Source of the DNA: Paraburkholderia dilworthii
Lineage (GTDB): Bacteria; Pseudomonadota; Gammaproteobacteria; Burkholderiales; Burkholderiaceae
Reading direction: 5' to 3'
Length of the DNA: 64,000 nucleotides
Assembly (NCBI RefSeq): GCF_000472525.1
Contig: NZ_AWZT01000025.1
Coordinates: forward strand, 1 to 64,000
The notes below the pieces were generated by a model. The model was given only the letters and a program-made list of their open reading frames with translations, was not told where the DNA came from and made no database searches. Made by a program: the position numbers and the translations under genes. Shown piece after piece: positions 54,153 to 63,269 of this stretch. Numbering within the stretch: the stretch's first letter is position 1; each line of letters opens with the position of its first letter.

Positions 54153-56308
54153 CGCACCGCCTTGCGTTCGAGTTGCTCCTCGACGAGACTGAGCAGCGCT
54201 TTGGACTGGTAGCCTTTCGCGAGACCGAGAATCCGCGTGGTAAATGCGTGGTAATGCGGGTTATCCCTCGCGACGCGTTCGGCCCACAGCGCAATTTCCT
54301 GCATGTCGCCCCGGCGCGCGAGCAGGTGCAATTCTCCGAGCTCGTCGTCGGGCACGGCAACGGGTGGCCCAGCGGCTGTCTCCTGTGCAACGACCGGATG
54401 ATCCGTGTCTGCGTAAATCCATTCGAGATCGAGCAAACGCGCGACTTGCGCGAGCAGTTTGTCGAAGTCGATCGGCTTGGAGAGAAACGCATTGGCGCCT
54501 GCTTCGAGGCTGCGCTGCTCGTCGGCGCCTGACGGACTCGCGGAAGTCGCAATCACCGGCACGTTCGAAAAGCCCTGAATCTCTCGCAATCTGCGGGTCG
54601 CGTCGAGTCCGTTCATATCTGCCATTACGATGTCGGTCACGATCAGCGCCGGGCGTTCGCTCAAGGTTTTCGCGAGTCCCTGGCGCCCGCCTGTCGCCTC
54701 GATGATCTCGAAGCCGAGCCGGCCGAGGAATTCGACCATCACCGCGCGGTTCATCGCAACGTCGTCGGTCACCAGCACCTTGCGGCGTGGTCCCTTGTAA
54801 CCGGTCGCCATGCGCGTGTCGGCGACGGCCGGCGCGGCGGGCGGCGCGCCCGATGCGGCTTCGAGTTCGAACCAGAATACACTGCCGCGGCCAGGCTGGC
54901 TCTGCACGCGAATCTCGCTGCCCATTGCATGAAGGAACTGCTGACTGATGGTCAGGCCGAGCCCCGTGCCACCCGTGCCGCGTTCGGTATGCGCGATCTG
55001 TTCGAACGGTTCGAAAATGGTCTGAAGTTTATCGGCATCCATGCCAATGCCTGTATCGCGCACTTCGAAACAGACCTTGCCGGCAGCGCTCATTTCGATC
55101 AGCAGGCTAACGCTGCCGTGATCGGTAAAGTTCAATGCGTTCACCAGCAGATTGAGCAATACCTGACGCAAGCGCCGTTCGTCCGCACGCACCGCATCGG
55201 GCACATCGGGCGCCACGCGCCAGATAAAGTCGACATGCTTCTGCGCATTCTTCACTTCGACAATTTCGCGGATGGCGTCGAGCGTGGCGGCAAGCAGTAC
55301 ATCGCCCATCTCCACGCGCAACCGACCCGCTTCGATCCGCGCGAAATCGAGTGCATCGCCGATGAGTGCGAGCAGATGTTCGCCGCTGCGTTGAATGACG
55401 CCGACACCGTCGCGGTGCCTCTCGCTCAGGCTGGCGTCGCGCCGCAAGATCTGCGCATAACCGAGAATGGCGTTTAGCGGCGTGCGTAACTCGTGACTCA
55501 TATTGGCCAGGAACTCGCCCTTCGCGCGGTTGGCCGCTTCGGCCGAGCGGCGCGCCTCGCGTTCGGCGGCGGCCTCGCGCTCGTCGAGATACGCGCGGTG
55601 CAGCCGCGCGCCCATCGAATTGAAGGCCGTCACCACGCGCTCGAGTTCGTCGGGCTCGCGCGGCGCGCGTCGGTTCAGCTTCAAGGGTACGCCGGGCTCG
55701 CGAAAATCGTACCTGTCGACGGTTCGAGCAAGCACCACGAGATGGCGTGTCACGAGCCGCGTCAGGATGAAGATGATGAAAAGCGAAACGAGGAAGATGT
55801 TGGCGGCTTGAGTCACGAGAATGAGAAGCGCCGTGTGCGTCAGATCATTGTACAGATCGCTCAATGTCGCCTGCACGTACAGCGTGCCGATGTGCTGTTC
55901 CTTGCCCAGCACGCGATACACGAGTGGGTATTCGCGCGCCATCGCGGGCCCGCTTGCCGGCTTGCCTGCCGACACGACCAACGGCGCCGTGCCACTTCCG
56001 GACTGGCGCACCTGGGCCATGCTGATATCCGCGAGACGCAGCATGCCGCCGAGTTCGAGCCGCAGTTGCGCATCGTCCAGCCGCCACAGCGCCTCGCCAA
56101 GACTATCGCGGTAGCTTTTGTCGATGTCCGCGAGGCGGTTCTCGATCAGCGCAACGCCTTCGCTGTATTCGCGATGAATTTGCAGCGCGGTCAGCAACAA
56201 GGTGAGCACGCAACTAAACAGTATCGCGATCGCAAGAAGCCGGAGCACGACACTGTGCTGGAACCGCCTGAGCGGATACCACCACTCTCCCATGAGGTTG
56301 ACAGCCAT
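54149..56308 (-). CDS. membrane hybrid histidine kinase with HAMP and receiver
   Basis: 719 residues. Two membrane segments (about 20-42 and 160-190) flank a periplasmic sensor of about 115 residues. HAMP, coiled coil, HisKA ('FLANMSHELRTPLNAILGY', His near 271), HATPase ('LLNLLVNALNFTDHG', 'GTGLGLTISQQFLHAMG') and a C-terminal receiver ('VLVTDDVAMNRAVM', Asp in 'LIVTDIVMADMNG' near 556) follow. The last 80 residues are helical and may be a short output or interaction segment. The stop overlaps the start of the second sensor (ATGA). The three genes look like one phosphorelay. Confidence 0.92.
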   Translation of the reverse strand: MAVNLMGEWWYPLRRFQHSVVLRLLAIAILFSCVLTLLLTALQIHREYSEGVALIENRLADIDKSYRDSLGEALWRLDDAQLRLELGGMLRLADISMAQVRQSGSGTAPLVVSAGKPASGPAMAREYPLVYRVLGKEQHIGTLYVQATLSDLYNDLTHTALLILVTQAANIFLVSLFIIFILTRLVTRHLVVLARTVDRYDFREPGVPLKLNRRAPREPDELERVVTAFNSMGARLHRAYLDEREAAAEREARRSAEAANRAKGEFLANMSHELRTPLNAILGYAQILRRDASLSERHRDGVGVIQRSGEHLLALIGDALDFARIEAGRLRVEMGDVLLAATLDAIREIVEVKNAQKHVDFIWRVAPDVPDAVRADERRLRQVLLNLLVNALNFTDHGSVSLLIEMSAAGKVCFEVRDTGIGMDADKLQTIFEPFEQIAHTERGTGGTGLGLTISQQFLHAMGSEIRVQSQPGRGSVFWFELEAASGAPPAAPAVADTRMATGYKGPRRKVLVTDDVAMNRAVMVEFLGRLGFEIIEATGGRQGLAKTLSERPALIVTDIVMADMNGLDATRRLREIQGFSNVPVIATSASPSGADEQRSLEAGANAFLSKPIDFDKLLAQVARLLDLEWIYADTDHPVVAQETAAGPPVAVPDDELGELHLLARRGDMQEIALWAERVARDNPHYHAFTTRILGLAKGYQSKALLSLVEEQLERKAVR

Positions 56309-56462
56309 ATTGCCCCCGCAAGCATGGTGATGTCAGTACGTGTTCCGCGCTCGCGCGGCGGCTGCAATTGTCTGGCGCCCGCCATGAAGAAGCGGCTGTT
56401 GTTGCATTATGACGCCATGCGCGAGCATTGCCCGATTCTGCACCCGATCTGGCGCAATCGGC

Positions 56463-56783
56463 TCAGGACGACAGCCGGATTCCGGTCACGCCTGCCGGCT
56501 CGTGGATCGCGCGAAGCAGCAGATCGTCGACGCAATCGGCCAGTTCGCGAAGCATTGCCGTGGCATCGCCATCGAGTTCCGCCGGATGCGACTTGCGCAG
56601 TTCCCGCAGCGTTTCCCCGACCCGTCTGATCGCCCTCGGTCCGCTATCCACCAGCGGCCAGCAATGCATCAGATATCCCAATGGCGTAATGCTGCGTCGT
56701 TCGCACCAGATATCGAACAGCCGGAAACAGATCGAGTTGATATGCTCCACTTCATTTTCACGCTGCGACAGATAGGGAATCAT
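56463..56783 (-). CDS. conserved-looking hypothetical protein, 106 aa
   Basis: 106 residues, helical and soluble, with 'EVEHINSICFRLFDIWCERR' and 'LRELADCVDDLLLRAIHEPA'. No known domain. It sits just upstream of the hybrid kinase operon on the same strand. The ATG lacks a strong ribosome binding site, but codon use matches the neighbours. Confidence 0.5.
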   Translation of the reverse strand: MIPYLSQRENEVEHINSICFRLFDIWCERRSITPLGYLMHCWPLVDSGPRAIRRVGETLRELRKSHPAELDGDATAMLRELADCVDDLLLRAIHEPAGVTGIRLSS

Positions 56784-56951
56784 CTCTGTTACCGGTTGGC
56801 CATTTTGACCTGTCCATCATAAAACCAGAGTTGTCGCGTAACAGTCAGGCAGCGCGGAAAATCCGCCAGGGCTATCCCGATTCGTGGGTAAGGAAATCCT
56901 GACCCCCTGCACCCGTTTCCGGTCAGCCATGCTGCGTTCCCAGTCTCGCGG

Positions 56952-57851
56952 CTACGGCGTACGGCCGCGCGCGGCGACCGGCCACTGCATCCAGTACTCT
57001 TCCGGAATCTTTCTGTCCGCTGCGGAAATATACCGGTTGTTCAGTTCGATGACTTTCCTCTCACCCAAATTGGCTTGCGCCAGCGCACGCTGAATGTATG
57101 GATGCGAATTGAACAGCCGCAAATAGGAGCCGTTTTTGTAAGCCGCCGCAAAGCCCCGCTCTATCGTAACGGCCAGTCCGGGATCGCGACGAGCGACATA
57201 GAAGAGAAAGTCTGACCGGTACTTCAGCAACAAACGTCTTTCGACCGTCAATTCCGGCTCCGCCTGCTTGCGGGATTCCAGTTCGGGAAATGCCTCGATC
57301 ACGCCCCTGGGGTAATAATCTATTCGCCCCGCGCGCGTCATTGCGAATAGCGTGTCGGTGCTGGACGTTTCCACTTTCAGGCCGGCGTCGAGCAGAATAT
57401 CCGTGTCCACCCAGCCGAGTCCCTGGCCTGCCGTCAATCGGCGCAGATCGGCCAGATTGTCGACCCGGTCGAAGTCGGCCTGACGGTCTTCTCTTATGAC
57501 GAAGACCCGGTACCCGATCAAGCCGCGATTCACCGGAATATGCACTACGTTCAGCCCGCTTTCCGCCCGGCTATCCATGCTGGTCCAGAGAAGATTGATC
57601 GAGCCGCCCTCGGCTAGTTCGGCCAGAGCGCGGCCGCGCTCCATCGCGACATCGGCCTGACGAATCGTATAGGTCACGTTAGCCGATTTCATCGCCAGAT
57701 CCAGCACGGCGAGAGCGAAAGCCGCATGCACCTCGCCGCCCGTGCGGATTCGCGGATGCACGATGTCGAATGCGGCTGTCGACATGGCACGCGGGCGGCC
57801 GAGCATGCCGGCCGTGCTCAACCCCGCGAGTACAAAGCTCCTGCGCTGCAT
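56952..57851 (-). CDS. periplasmic solute-binding-like protein
   Basis: 299 residues starting 'MQRRSFVLAGLSTAGMLGRP', a twin-arginine-like signal without a strong classic core. The mature part resembles the family-3 solute-binding fold ('VTYTIRQADVAMERGRALAE', 'DTLFAMTRAGRIDYYPRGVI', 'PGLAVTIERGFAAAYKNGSY'). No permease or ATPase is nearby, so it may act as a sensor or orphan binding protein. Thirty more codons are open upstream but without a better start. Its proximity to the sensor kinase operon makes a ligand-presenting role possible; that is inference. Confidence 0.7.
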   Translation of the reverse strand: MQRRSFVLAGLSTAGMLGRPRAMSTAAFDIVHPRIRTGGEVHAAFALAVLDLAMKSANVTYTIRQADVAMERGRALAELAEGGSINLLWTSMDSRAESGLNVVHIPVNRGLIGYRVFVIREDRQADFDRVDNLADLRRLTAGQGLGWVDTDILLDAGLKVETSSTDTLFAMTRAGRIDYYPRGVIEAFPELESRKQAEPELTVERRLLLKYRSDFLFYVARRDPGLAVTIERGFAAAYKNGSYLRLFNSHPYIQRALAQANLGERKVIELNNRYISAADRKIPEEYWMQWPVAARGRTP

Positions 57852-58193
57852 GATGGTGTCGACGTCTGGTGAAAGCGCCCGAACGTCCCCGTGGCGCCCG
57901 GTATGTGTAAGCATCCTGTCACTACCATGAAAGCTTTGCAATGGGGAAAGCCAGGCGGAAGCGAATGCGGCAATTGCAATGGCAAGGTCGCTCGCCGGCC
58001 GCTCCGGCAGTCATGGAAAACCCTCGGCGCATGATAACCGGTGAGTCGGGAAAAGCTCCGGATAGCTAACTTTTATGAGCCACCACGTTAACAACAGTGT
58101 GGCCGCGTACCGTCCGAAAAACTCGCCGATGCTCTGCCGCGGCACGAATGATGCTCGGCAAACACATCGACGTTGTTGCAAGGAGTCAACGCC
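57852..58193. other. gap between divergent genes, no gene recognised
   Basis: About 340 bases upstream of both the binding-protein gene and the cyclopropane synthase gene. It should hold both promoters, but no clear -10/-35 pair or palindrome was found. Confidence 0.4.
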
Positions 58194-59540
58194 ATGATGC
58201 TCTGGAGCCTTTTACGTTCGCCCGCGGAACAGCAGATCGCCGGCATGCCGGTGCCGTGCTCCGTGGCTCTCCCCGACGGCCAGCGCATCGGCGCGCGAGA
58301 GCCGCGTCTGTTGTTCGAGATCCGCGACATGCGGGCGCTGCTGCATCTGAGGCAGGGCGCGATCGGGCGACTGGCTGAAGACTACGTGGAAGGCCGGCTC
58401 GAAATCGAAGGCAGCATGCACGACCTCATGGCGGCCGCGCCGGCTTTGCTGCGCAGCGATCCTACGCAGGAAACACATGGCTGGCTGTTGGGCCACGTCA
58501 GCCGCACGCGCCGTGCAATTTGGGAACGCACGCATCATAGCCGTGCGAAGGATGCCGCGCAGGTCCAGCATCACTACGACGTCTCGGATGATTTTTACGC
58601 GCTGTGGCTCGACCCGCTGCGCGTGTACTCATGCGCCTATTTTTCTTCACCCGACATGTCGCTCGCCGACGCTCAGGAGGCCAAGCTCGACCACATCTGC
58701 CGGAAACTGATGTTGCGCCCCGGCGAGCGCTTTCTCGACGTCGGCGCGGGTTGGGGCGCGCTGTTGTTGTGGGCCGCCGAACACTACGGGGTTGCCGCGA
58801 CCGGCATCACGCTCTCGAAGAATCAGCACGCGTACGTCAACCGGCTGATCGAGCAAAAAGGACTTCAGGGCCGCGTGACCATGCTCCTGCAGGACTACCG
58901 CGACGTCGAGGAATCCGCACCCTTCGACAAGATCGCCTCCGTGGGCATGTGCGAACACGTCGGCCGCCCCAACTTGCCGGCGTACTTTGCAAAGATGCGG
59001 CGGCTGCTCAGGCCCGGCGGCCTCATGATGAATCACAGCATTACCGCGGGCGGCGCCGACAACGCAGAAGTCGGCGGCGGCATGGGCGATTTCATCGACA
59101 GGTACATTTTTCCGGGTGGCCAACTAGTGCACGTGAGCGTGATGATGGATGCAATGGCACGCGGCAATCTCGAGCCGGTGGACGCCGAGTGCCTGCGCCC
59201 ACATTACGCGCGCACGCTGTGGCACTGGGCCGACGCGCTCGAAGCCCATCTCGACCAGGCACGCGAAGTACTGGGTAAGGACGCTGAAAAAATCATCCGA
59301 GCATACCGGCTGTATCTCGCCGGCTCGGCAATGGGATTCGAGCGCGGCTGGACGTCGCTGTTCCAGATCATCGCCTCGCGGCCGACAGAATCGGTGCAGA
59401 CGGACGACGGTTGCACCGCACGCATGCCGTGGGCACGCAGCGACTATCCGTTCAATCGGGCGTACATGTATGCGCGCAATGCTGGAAACGAGGGCGGCAA
59501 GGTGGTCGAACAGACGCGCGGCGAACGTGTAACGGGCTGA
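58194..59540 (+). CDS. cfa: cyclopropane-fatty-acyl-phospholipid synthase
   Basis: 448 residues. The N-terminal lipid-recognition region is followed by 'HYDVSDDFYALWLDP' near 125 and the SAM-binding 'FLDVGAGWGALLLWAAEHYG' near 180. 'ASVGMCEHVGRPNLPAYFAK' near 247 and the C-terminal 'YRLYLAGSAMGFERGW' complete the family pattern. It methylenates cis double bonds of membrane phospholipids with SAM, usually in stationary phase or stress. Start chosen at the ATG with AAGGAG eight bases upstream; a TTG seven codons earlier is unneeded. Confidence 0.92.
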   Translation: MMLWSLLRSPAEQQIAGMPVPCSVALPDGQRIGAREPRLLFEIRDMRALLHLRQGAIGRLAEDYVEGRLEIEGSMHDLMAAAPALLRSDPTQETHGWLLGHVSRTRRAIWERTHHSRAKDAAQVQHHYDVSDDFYALWLDPLRVYSCAYFSSPDMSLADAQEAKLDHICRKLMLRPGERFLDVGAGWGALLLWAAEHYGVAATGITLSKNQHAYVNRLIEQKGLQGRVTMLLQDYRDVEESAPFDKIASVGMCEHVGRPNLPAYFAKMRRLLRPGGLMMNHSITAGGADNAEVGGGMGDFIDRYIFPGGQLVHVSVMMDAMARGNLEPVDAECLRPHYARTLWHWADALEAHLDQAREVLGKDAEKIIRAYRLYLAGSAMGFERGWTSLFQIIASRPTESVQTDDGCTARMPWARSDYPFNRAYMYARNAGNEGGKVVEQTRGERVTG

Positions 59541-59624
59541 CTTTTTTTCCGCCGCTGATGCTACTTCTGGCAGAAAGCGCTGGTTTCACATCTCACGCAG
59601 GGCATGACGCGCCCGGCGTTTTAT

Positions 59625-59642
59625 ATCATATTGAAATATAAT
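59625..59642 (+). promoter_or_regulatory. ATCA-N5-AAAT element overlapping TATAAT (HPP gene)
   Basis: ATCATATTGAAAT at 59625-59637 runs into a TATAAT box at 59637-59642. Aligned over 22 bases with the site before the MarR gene (60970-60991), 17 bases agree, and the -10 box has the same offset of 12. The right half site is imperfect (AAAT instead of TGAT). Confidence 0.5.
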
Positions 59643-59725
59643 TATGACCAGACGGTATTCGCGTTGCCAAGGGTTTCCCGGGTATCTTCGCAGCCCAGCA
59701 CAATCGACTAACTCCCCTTCGCACC

Positions 59726-60892
59726 TTGTCCCGTTCCATCGTCCTGCGCTGGCTTTCCAGCTTCATTCCCGTACCGGTCACCGTTAAATGGCAGGAGCGC
59801 GCGCGCTCATGCCTAGGGGCTCTGCTCGGCATCGCATTCACCGGCGGCTCGATGTATCTGCTGTTGGGACCGGGGGCGAACATTCCGCTGCTGGTCGCCC
59901 CGATGGGCGCTTCCGCCGTGCTGCTGTTCGCCGTACCTGCAAGTCCGCTCGCACAACCCTGGTCGATCATCGGCGGAAATCTGGTGTCGGCGACGATCGG
60001 CGTGACCTGCGCGAACGTGATTGCCGACCCCACGCTCGCGGCCGCACTGGCTGTCGCGCTCGCCATCTGCGGCATGTTTGCGCTTCGCTGCGTACACCCG
60101 CCGTCCGGCGCGGTCGCATTGACTGCCGTGCTCGGCGGCCCGGCCATTCATGCGCTCGGCTACCGGTTCGTGCTCGAACCGATCGCGATACAGTCCGCTG
60201 CCTTGCTTGCCGCTGCAATCGCCTATCACGCCGCCACCGGTCACCGTTATCCGCACTCGGCGCGCGCGGCGCGCGGCGCGGCGGGCAGTGCCGCGGACAG
60301 CGCCTCGCGTGCCGGCTTTACACGCGCGGACCTCGAAGCGGTGCTCAAGCGCCGCAGCGAAATGCTCGACATCGACCCGGACGACCTCGAATCGTTGCTG
60401 CGCGAAACGCAGCTTCAGGCCTTTTCGCGCAGCTTCAACGAATTGACCTGCGAGAACATCATGTCGCGTCATGTGGTGTCGGTATCGGCCGGCACGCGCG
60501 CGGTTGCAGCGTGGGCACTGCTGAAGCGCAACAAGGTGAAAGCGCTTCCCGTGATCGACGCAAACCACAGTCTGCTCGGCATCGTCACGCGCGCCGACCT
60601 CGTTGATAAGAGAATCTTTGGTCAGTTCACGCCGTTCATCGCTTATTTCGACGGCTGGCTGCGTGGCGATGCACTGCGTGCCCCGACAGTCGGCAACGTG
60701 ATGACCACCGACGTCTGCACGGTCAACGCAAACGCGCCGATTACCGACCTCGTGCCGATGTTCGCGGACTACGGTCACCACCATATTCCTGTACTCGATT
60801 CCACCGGGCATGTGGTCGGCATGATCACGCAAGTCGATCTGATCTCCGGGCTTTACCGACAGACCGTGGTGAAGGCGCAGCGGGCTGCTTGA
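59726..60892 (+). CDS. HPP-family membrane protein with CBS pair
   Basis: 388 residues. The HPP membrane domain (four to five segments, residues about 25-170) contains 'LLVAPMGASAVLLFAVPASP' and the eponymous 'CVHPPSGAVALTAVLGGP'. Two CBS repeats follow ('CENIMSRHVVSVSAGTRAVA' near 245, 'VGNVMTTDVCTVNANAPITD' near 325). HPP proteins include plastid nitrite transporters; the bacterial CBS-linked forms are poorly characterised. The only in-frame start giving the full domain is a TTG at 59726 with a weak ribosome binding site. The promoter carries the element shared with both ClC genes, suggesting joint anion or nucleotide-sensing physiology. Confidence 0.87.
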   Translation: MSRSIVLRWLSSFIPVPVTVKWQERARSCLGALLGIAFTGGSMYLLLGPGANIPLLVAPMGASAVLLFAVPASPLAQPWSIIGGNLVSATIGVTCANVIADPTLAAALAVALAICGMFALRCVHPPSGAVALTAVLGGPAIHALGYRFVLEPIAIQSAALLAAAIAYHAATGHRYPHSARAARGAAGSAADSASRAGFTRADLEAVLKRRSEMLDIDPDDLESLLRETQLQAFSRSFNELTCENIMSRHVVSVSAGTRAVAAWALLKRNKVKALPVIDANHSLLGIVTRADLVDKRIFGQFTPFIAYFDGWLRGDALRAPTVGNVMTTDVCTVNANAPITDLVPMFADYGHHHIPVLDSTGHVVGMITQVDLISGLYRQTVVKAQRAA

Positions 60893-60971
60893 TCACAGCA
60901 TCGCTTTGCGCGTGACGGCCCGGCGAGGCGCTGGAAGTCACGCCCACACTGGCATGCACCCCGCAAATTAC

Positions 60972-60989
60972 ATCATTTTGTGATATAAT
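60972..60989 (+). promoter_or_regulatory. ATCA-N5-TGAT operator overlapping TATAAT (MarR-ClC)
   Basis: ATCATTTTGTGAT at 60972-60984 is an inverted repeat whose last base starts a consensus TATAAT at 60984-60989, 30 bases before the MarR start. MarR proteins commonly bind such sites over their own promoter. Confidence 0.6.
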
Positions 60990-61018
60990 CTCCGCTTATT
61001 TTGACTGGCGGGTAGGCA

Positions 61019-61435
61019 ATGAAAGAAAGGGCTAGCGGGCTGCGTAAAGCCGACTTCGAGCAACTGTCGGAGTTTCGCTATCAGATGCGGCGCTTCGAGC
61101 GGTTCTCGGAACAGGCGGCGCAGAACGAAGGCATCACGCCGCTGCAGTATCTCTTGCTGCTGCATATCAAGGGATATCCGGAGCGCGACTGGGCGACTGT
61201 CGGCGAGCTCGCGGAGCGGCTTCAGGCTCAGCATCATGGCGTCGTCGCGCTGGTATCGCGCTGTGAGGCACTCAGCCTCGTGCGCCGTCAGACTAGCGAG
61301 ACCGACCGCCGCCAGGTTGAAGTACACATTGAAAAAGCCGGTGAACGTGTGCTTGCAAGACTCGCCGAGCTTCATCGCGCCGAGCTCAAATCGCTCAAGG
61401 GCGCCTTCCAGGTTCCACAGATCGACCTTGACTAA
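61019..61435 (+). CDS. MarR-family transcriptional regulator
   Basis: 138 residues. Winged-helix core with 'ITPLQYLLLLHIKGYPERDW', 'TVGELAERLQAQHHGVVALV' and the wing 'RRQTSETDRRQVEVHIEKAG', the standard MarR layout. It lies two bases before the ClC gene and has an inverted repeat on its -10 box. Therefore it likely autoregulates and controls the channel. The same element before the ClC gene at 18136 and the HPP gene suggests a small regulon. The ligand is unknown. Confidence 0.93.
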   Translation: MKERASGLRKADFEQLSEFRYQMRRFERFSEQAAQNEGITPLQYLLLLHIKGYPERDWATVGELAERLQAQHHGVVALVSRCEALSLVRRQTSETDRRQVEVHIEKAGERVLARLAELHRAELKSLKGAFQVPQIDLD

Positions 61436-61437
61436 AC

Positions 61438-63237
61438 ATGAACATGGACTTCCACAAGCGGGACTTCTCCGCGAACGCACGGCTGCCGGGCATTTTCGCG
61501 CTTGCCGCCTGCATCGGCGCGGTCAGCACGCTCGCCGCCTTCGTGCTGCTGAACCTGATTCATCTCTTCACGAACCTGTTTTTCTTCGGCACATTGTCGT
61601 TTGTCGAACATTCGCCTGCGCATAACAACCTCGGCCTGTGGGTCATTGGCGTGCCGATAATCGGCAGCTTGATCGTCGGGTTGATGGCAAGGTTCGGCTC
61701 GGAAAAGATCCGCGGGCATGGCATTCCGGAAGCGATCGAGGCGATCCTGTTTGGCAAGAGCAGAATGTCACCCAAAGTGGCGGTGCTCAAACCGCTTTCG
61801 TCGGGCATCGTGATCGGCAGCGGTGGACCGTTCGGTGCTGAAGGGCCGATCATCATGACGGGCGGCGCGCTCGGTTCGCTGATCGCGCAATGCTTCAAAG
61901 TCACGTCCGCGGAACGCAAGACGCTGCTCGTGGCCGGCGCCGCCGCCGGCATGACCGCGGTGTTCGGCACGCCCGTGGCCGCGGTGCTGCTGGCCGTCGA
62001 ATTGCTGCTGTTCGAATGGCGGCCGCGCAGTTTCCTGCCGGTGGCCGTGGCCTGCGCGGTAGCCGGTTTTGCTCGCGCCGCGTTCTTCGGCACAGGTCCG
62101 TTGTTCCCGCTCGAAACAGCCGCGCCAGATGGGTGGTCGCTGTTTTCCTGCCTGATTGCAGGGCTTTTGTCTGGCGCGCTTGCATCGGGGCTTTCTGCCG
62201 CGCTTTACAAAACGGAAGACCTGTTCGGCAAGCTGCCGATCCACTGGATGTGGTGGCCCGCTCTCGGCGGAGTTGTAGTGGGTATCGGCGGCTGGCTTGA
62301 GCCCCGCGCACTCGGCGTGGGCTACGACGTGATCGGCGACCTGCTGCATCAGCACATCGCATTGCAGATCGCCATCGTGCTGCTCGCGGTGAAAGCCGTC
62401 ATGTGGGTCGTCGCGCTCGGGTCGGGCACATCCGGTGGTGTACTCGCCCCGCTGCTGATGCTCGGCGCGGGACTCGGCACGGTTCTCTCGCACTGGCTGC
62501 CGGGCAATCAACCTGCACTGTGGCCGCTTGTCTGCATGGCCGCGACGCTCGGCGCAACGCTCGGTGCACCGCTGACCGCCATCGTATTCGCATTCGGCCT
62601 CACGCACGACAGCAACGCGCTATTGCCGTTGCTCGCCGCAACGCTAGTCGCTCACGGCTTTACGACGGTGACGATGCGCCGCTCGATCATGACCGAGAAA
62701 ATCGCGCGACGCGGCTATCACATCTACCGCGAATACGGCGTGGATCCTCTTGAACGCCATCACGTGGATGAAGTGATGACGGCCTCGGTCGAGTCGATCG
62801 ATGCCGACATGACAGTCGGCGCGACACTCGACACGTTCTTCGGCGCAAAGCAGACACGGCGCGCGTACCCGGTGGTGCGTGACGGCGTGGCGATCGGCGT
62901 GGCCGATCGCGCGCTACTCGAACAGTTCCGCGACGAAGACCCGACTCTGCGGCACGCCATGAGCGTCGCAGACGTCTTCGCTCGGCGCTCACCGGCGTTC
63001 GCCTTGCCCTCCGAGACCTGCCGTCTTGTCGCAACGAGACTGGCGGTGCACGGCCTCGAACGATTGCCTGTTGTCGCCGATGCCAGGTCGCTGCGTCTCG
63101 TCGGCATCGTCTCGCGCAGCGATCTCGTCAAGCCCTCGCTCAGTCACTTCGAAGAAGAGCACAAGAAGGAGCGCTTCCGTCGACTGACGCCGGCGCGCGG
63201 CAAGCGGCGATTTGCACCCATCGGTAAAGCGGGCTAA
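61438..63237 (+). CDS. ClC-type chloride channel/transporter with CBS domains, copy 2
   Basis: 599 residues, close paralogue of the protein at 18136. Shared signatures are 'GSGGPFGAEGPIIM' near 122, 'GTPVAAVLLAVELLLFE' near 175, 'GTSGGVLAPLLMLG' near 333 and paired CBS domains ('VDEVMTASVESIDADMTVGA' near 440, 'LVGIVSRSDLVKPS' near 560). Both share the intracellular tail 'RRGYHIYREYGVDPLERHHV' type linker. It is translated with the MarR gene (two-base gap). Divergence between the copies suggests old duplication rather than a recent event. Confidence 0.93.
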   Translation: MNMDFHKRDFSANARLPGIFALAACIGAVSTLAAFVLLNLIHLFTNLFFFGTLSFVEHSPAHNNLGLWVIGVPIIGSLIVGLMARFGSEKIRGHGIPEAIEAILFGKSRMSPKVAVLKPLSSGIVIGSGGPFGAEGPIIMTGGALGSLIAQCFKVTSAERKTLLVAGAAAGMTAVFGTPVAAVLLAVELLLFEWRPRSFLPVAVACAVAGFARAAFFGTGPLFPLETAAPDGWSLFSCLIAGLLSGALASGLSAALYKTEDLFGKLPIHWMWWPALGGVVVGIGGWLEPRALGVGYDVIGDLLHQHIALQIAIVLLAVKAVMWVVALGSGTSGGVLAPLLMLGAGLGTVLSHWLPGNQPALWPLVCMAATLGATLGAPLTAIVFAFGLTHDSNALLPLLAATLVAHGFTTVTMRRSIMTEKIARRGYHIYREYGVDPLERHHVDEVMTASVESIDADMTVGATLDTFFGAKQTRRAYPVVRDGVAIGVADRALLEQFRDEDPTLRHAMSVADVFARRSPAFALPSETCRLVATRLAVHGLERLPVVADARSLRLVGIVSRSDLVKPSLSHFEEEHKKERFRRLTPARGKRRFAPIGKAG

Positions 63238-63246
63238 TCGCGTCTC

Positions 63247-63269
63247 GTCCGCTTCAATGTGAAGCGGAC
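63247..63269. terminator. perfect hairpin between convergent genes
   Basis: GTCCGCTTCA and TGAAGCGGAC form a ten-base stem with a three-base loop, ten bases after the ClC stop and overlapping the last codons of the DUF488 gene. It may serve as a bidirectional terminator although no long T-run follows. Confidence 0.55.
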
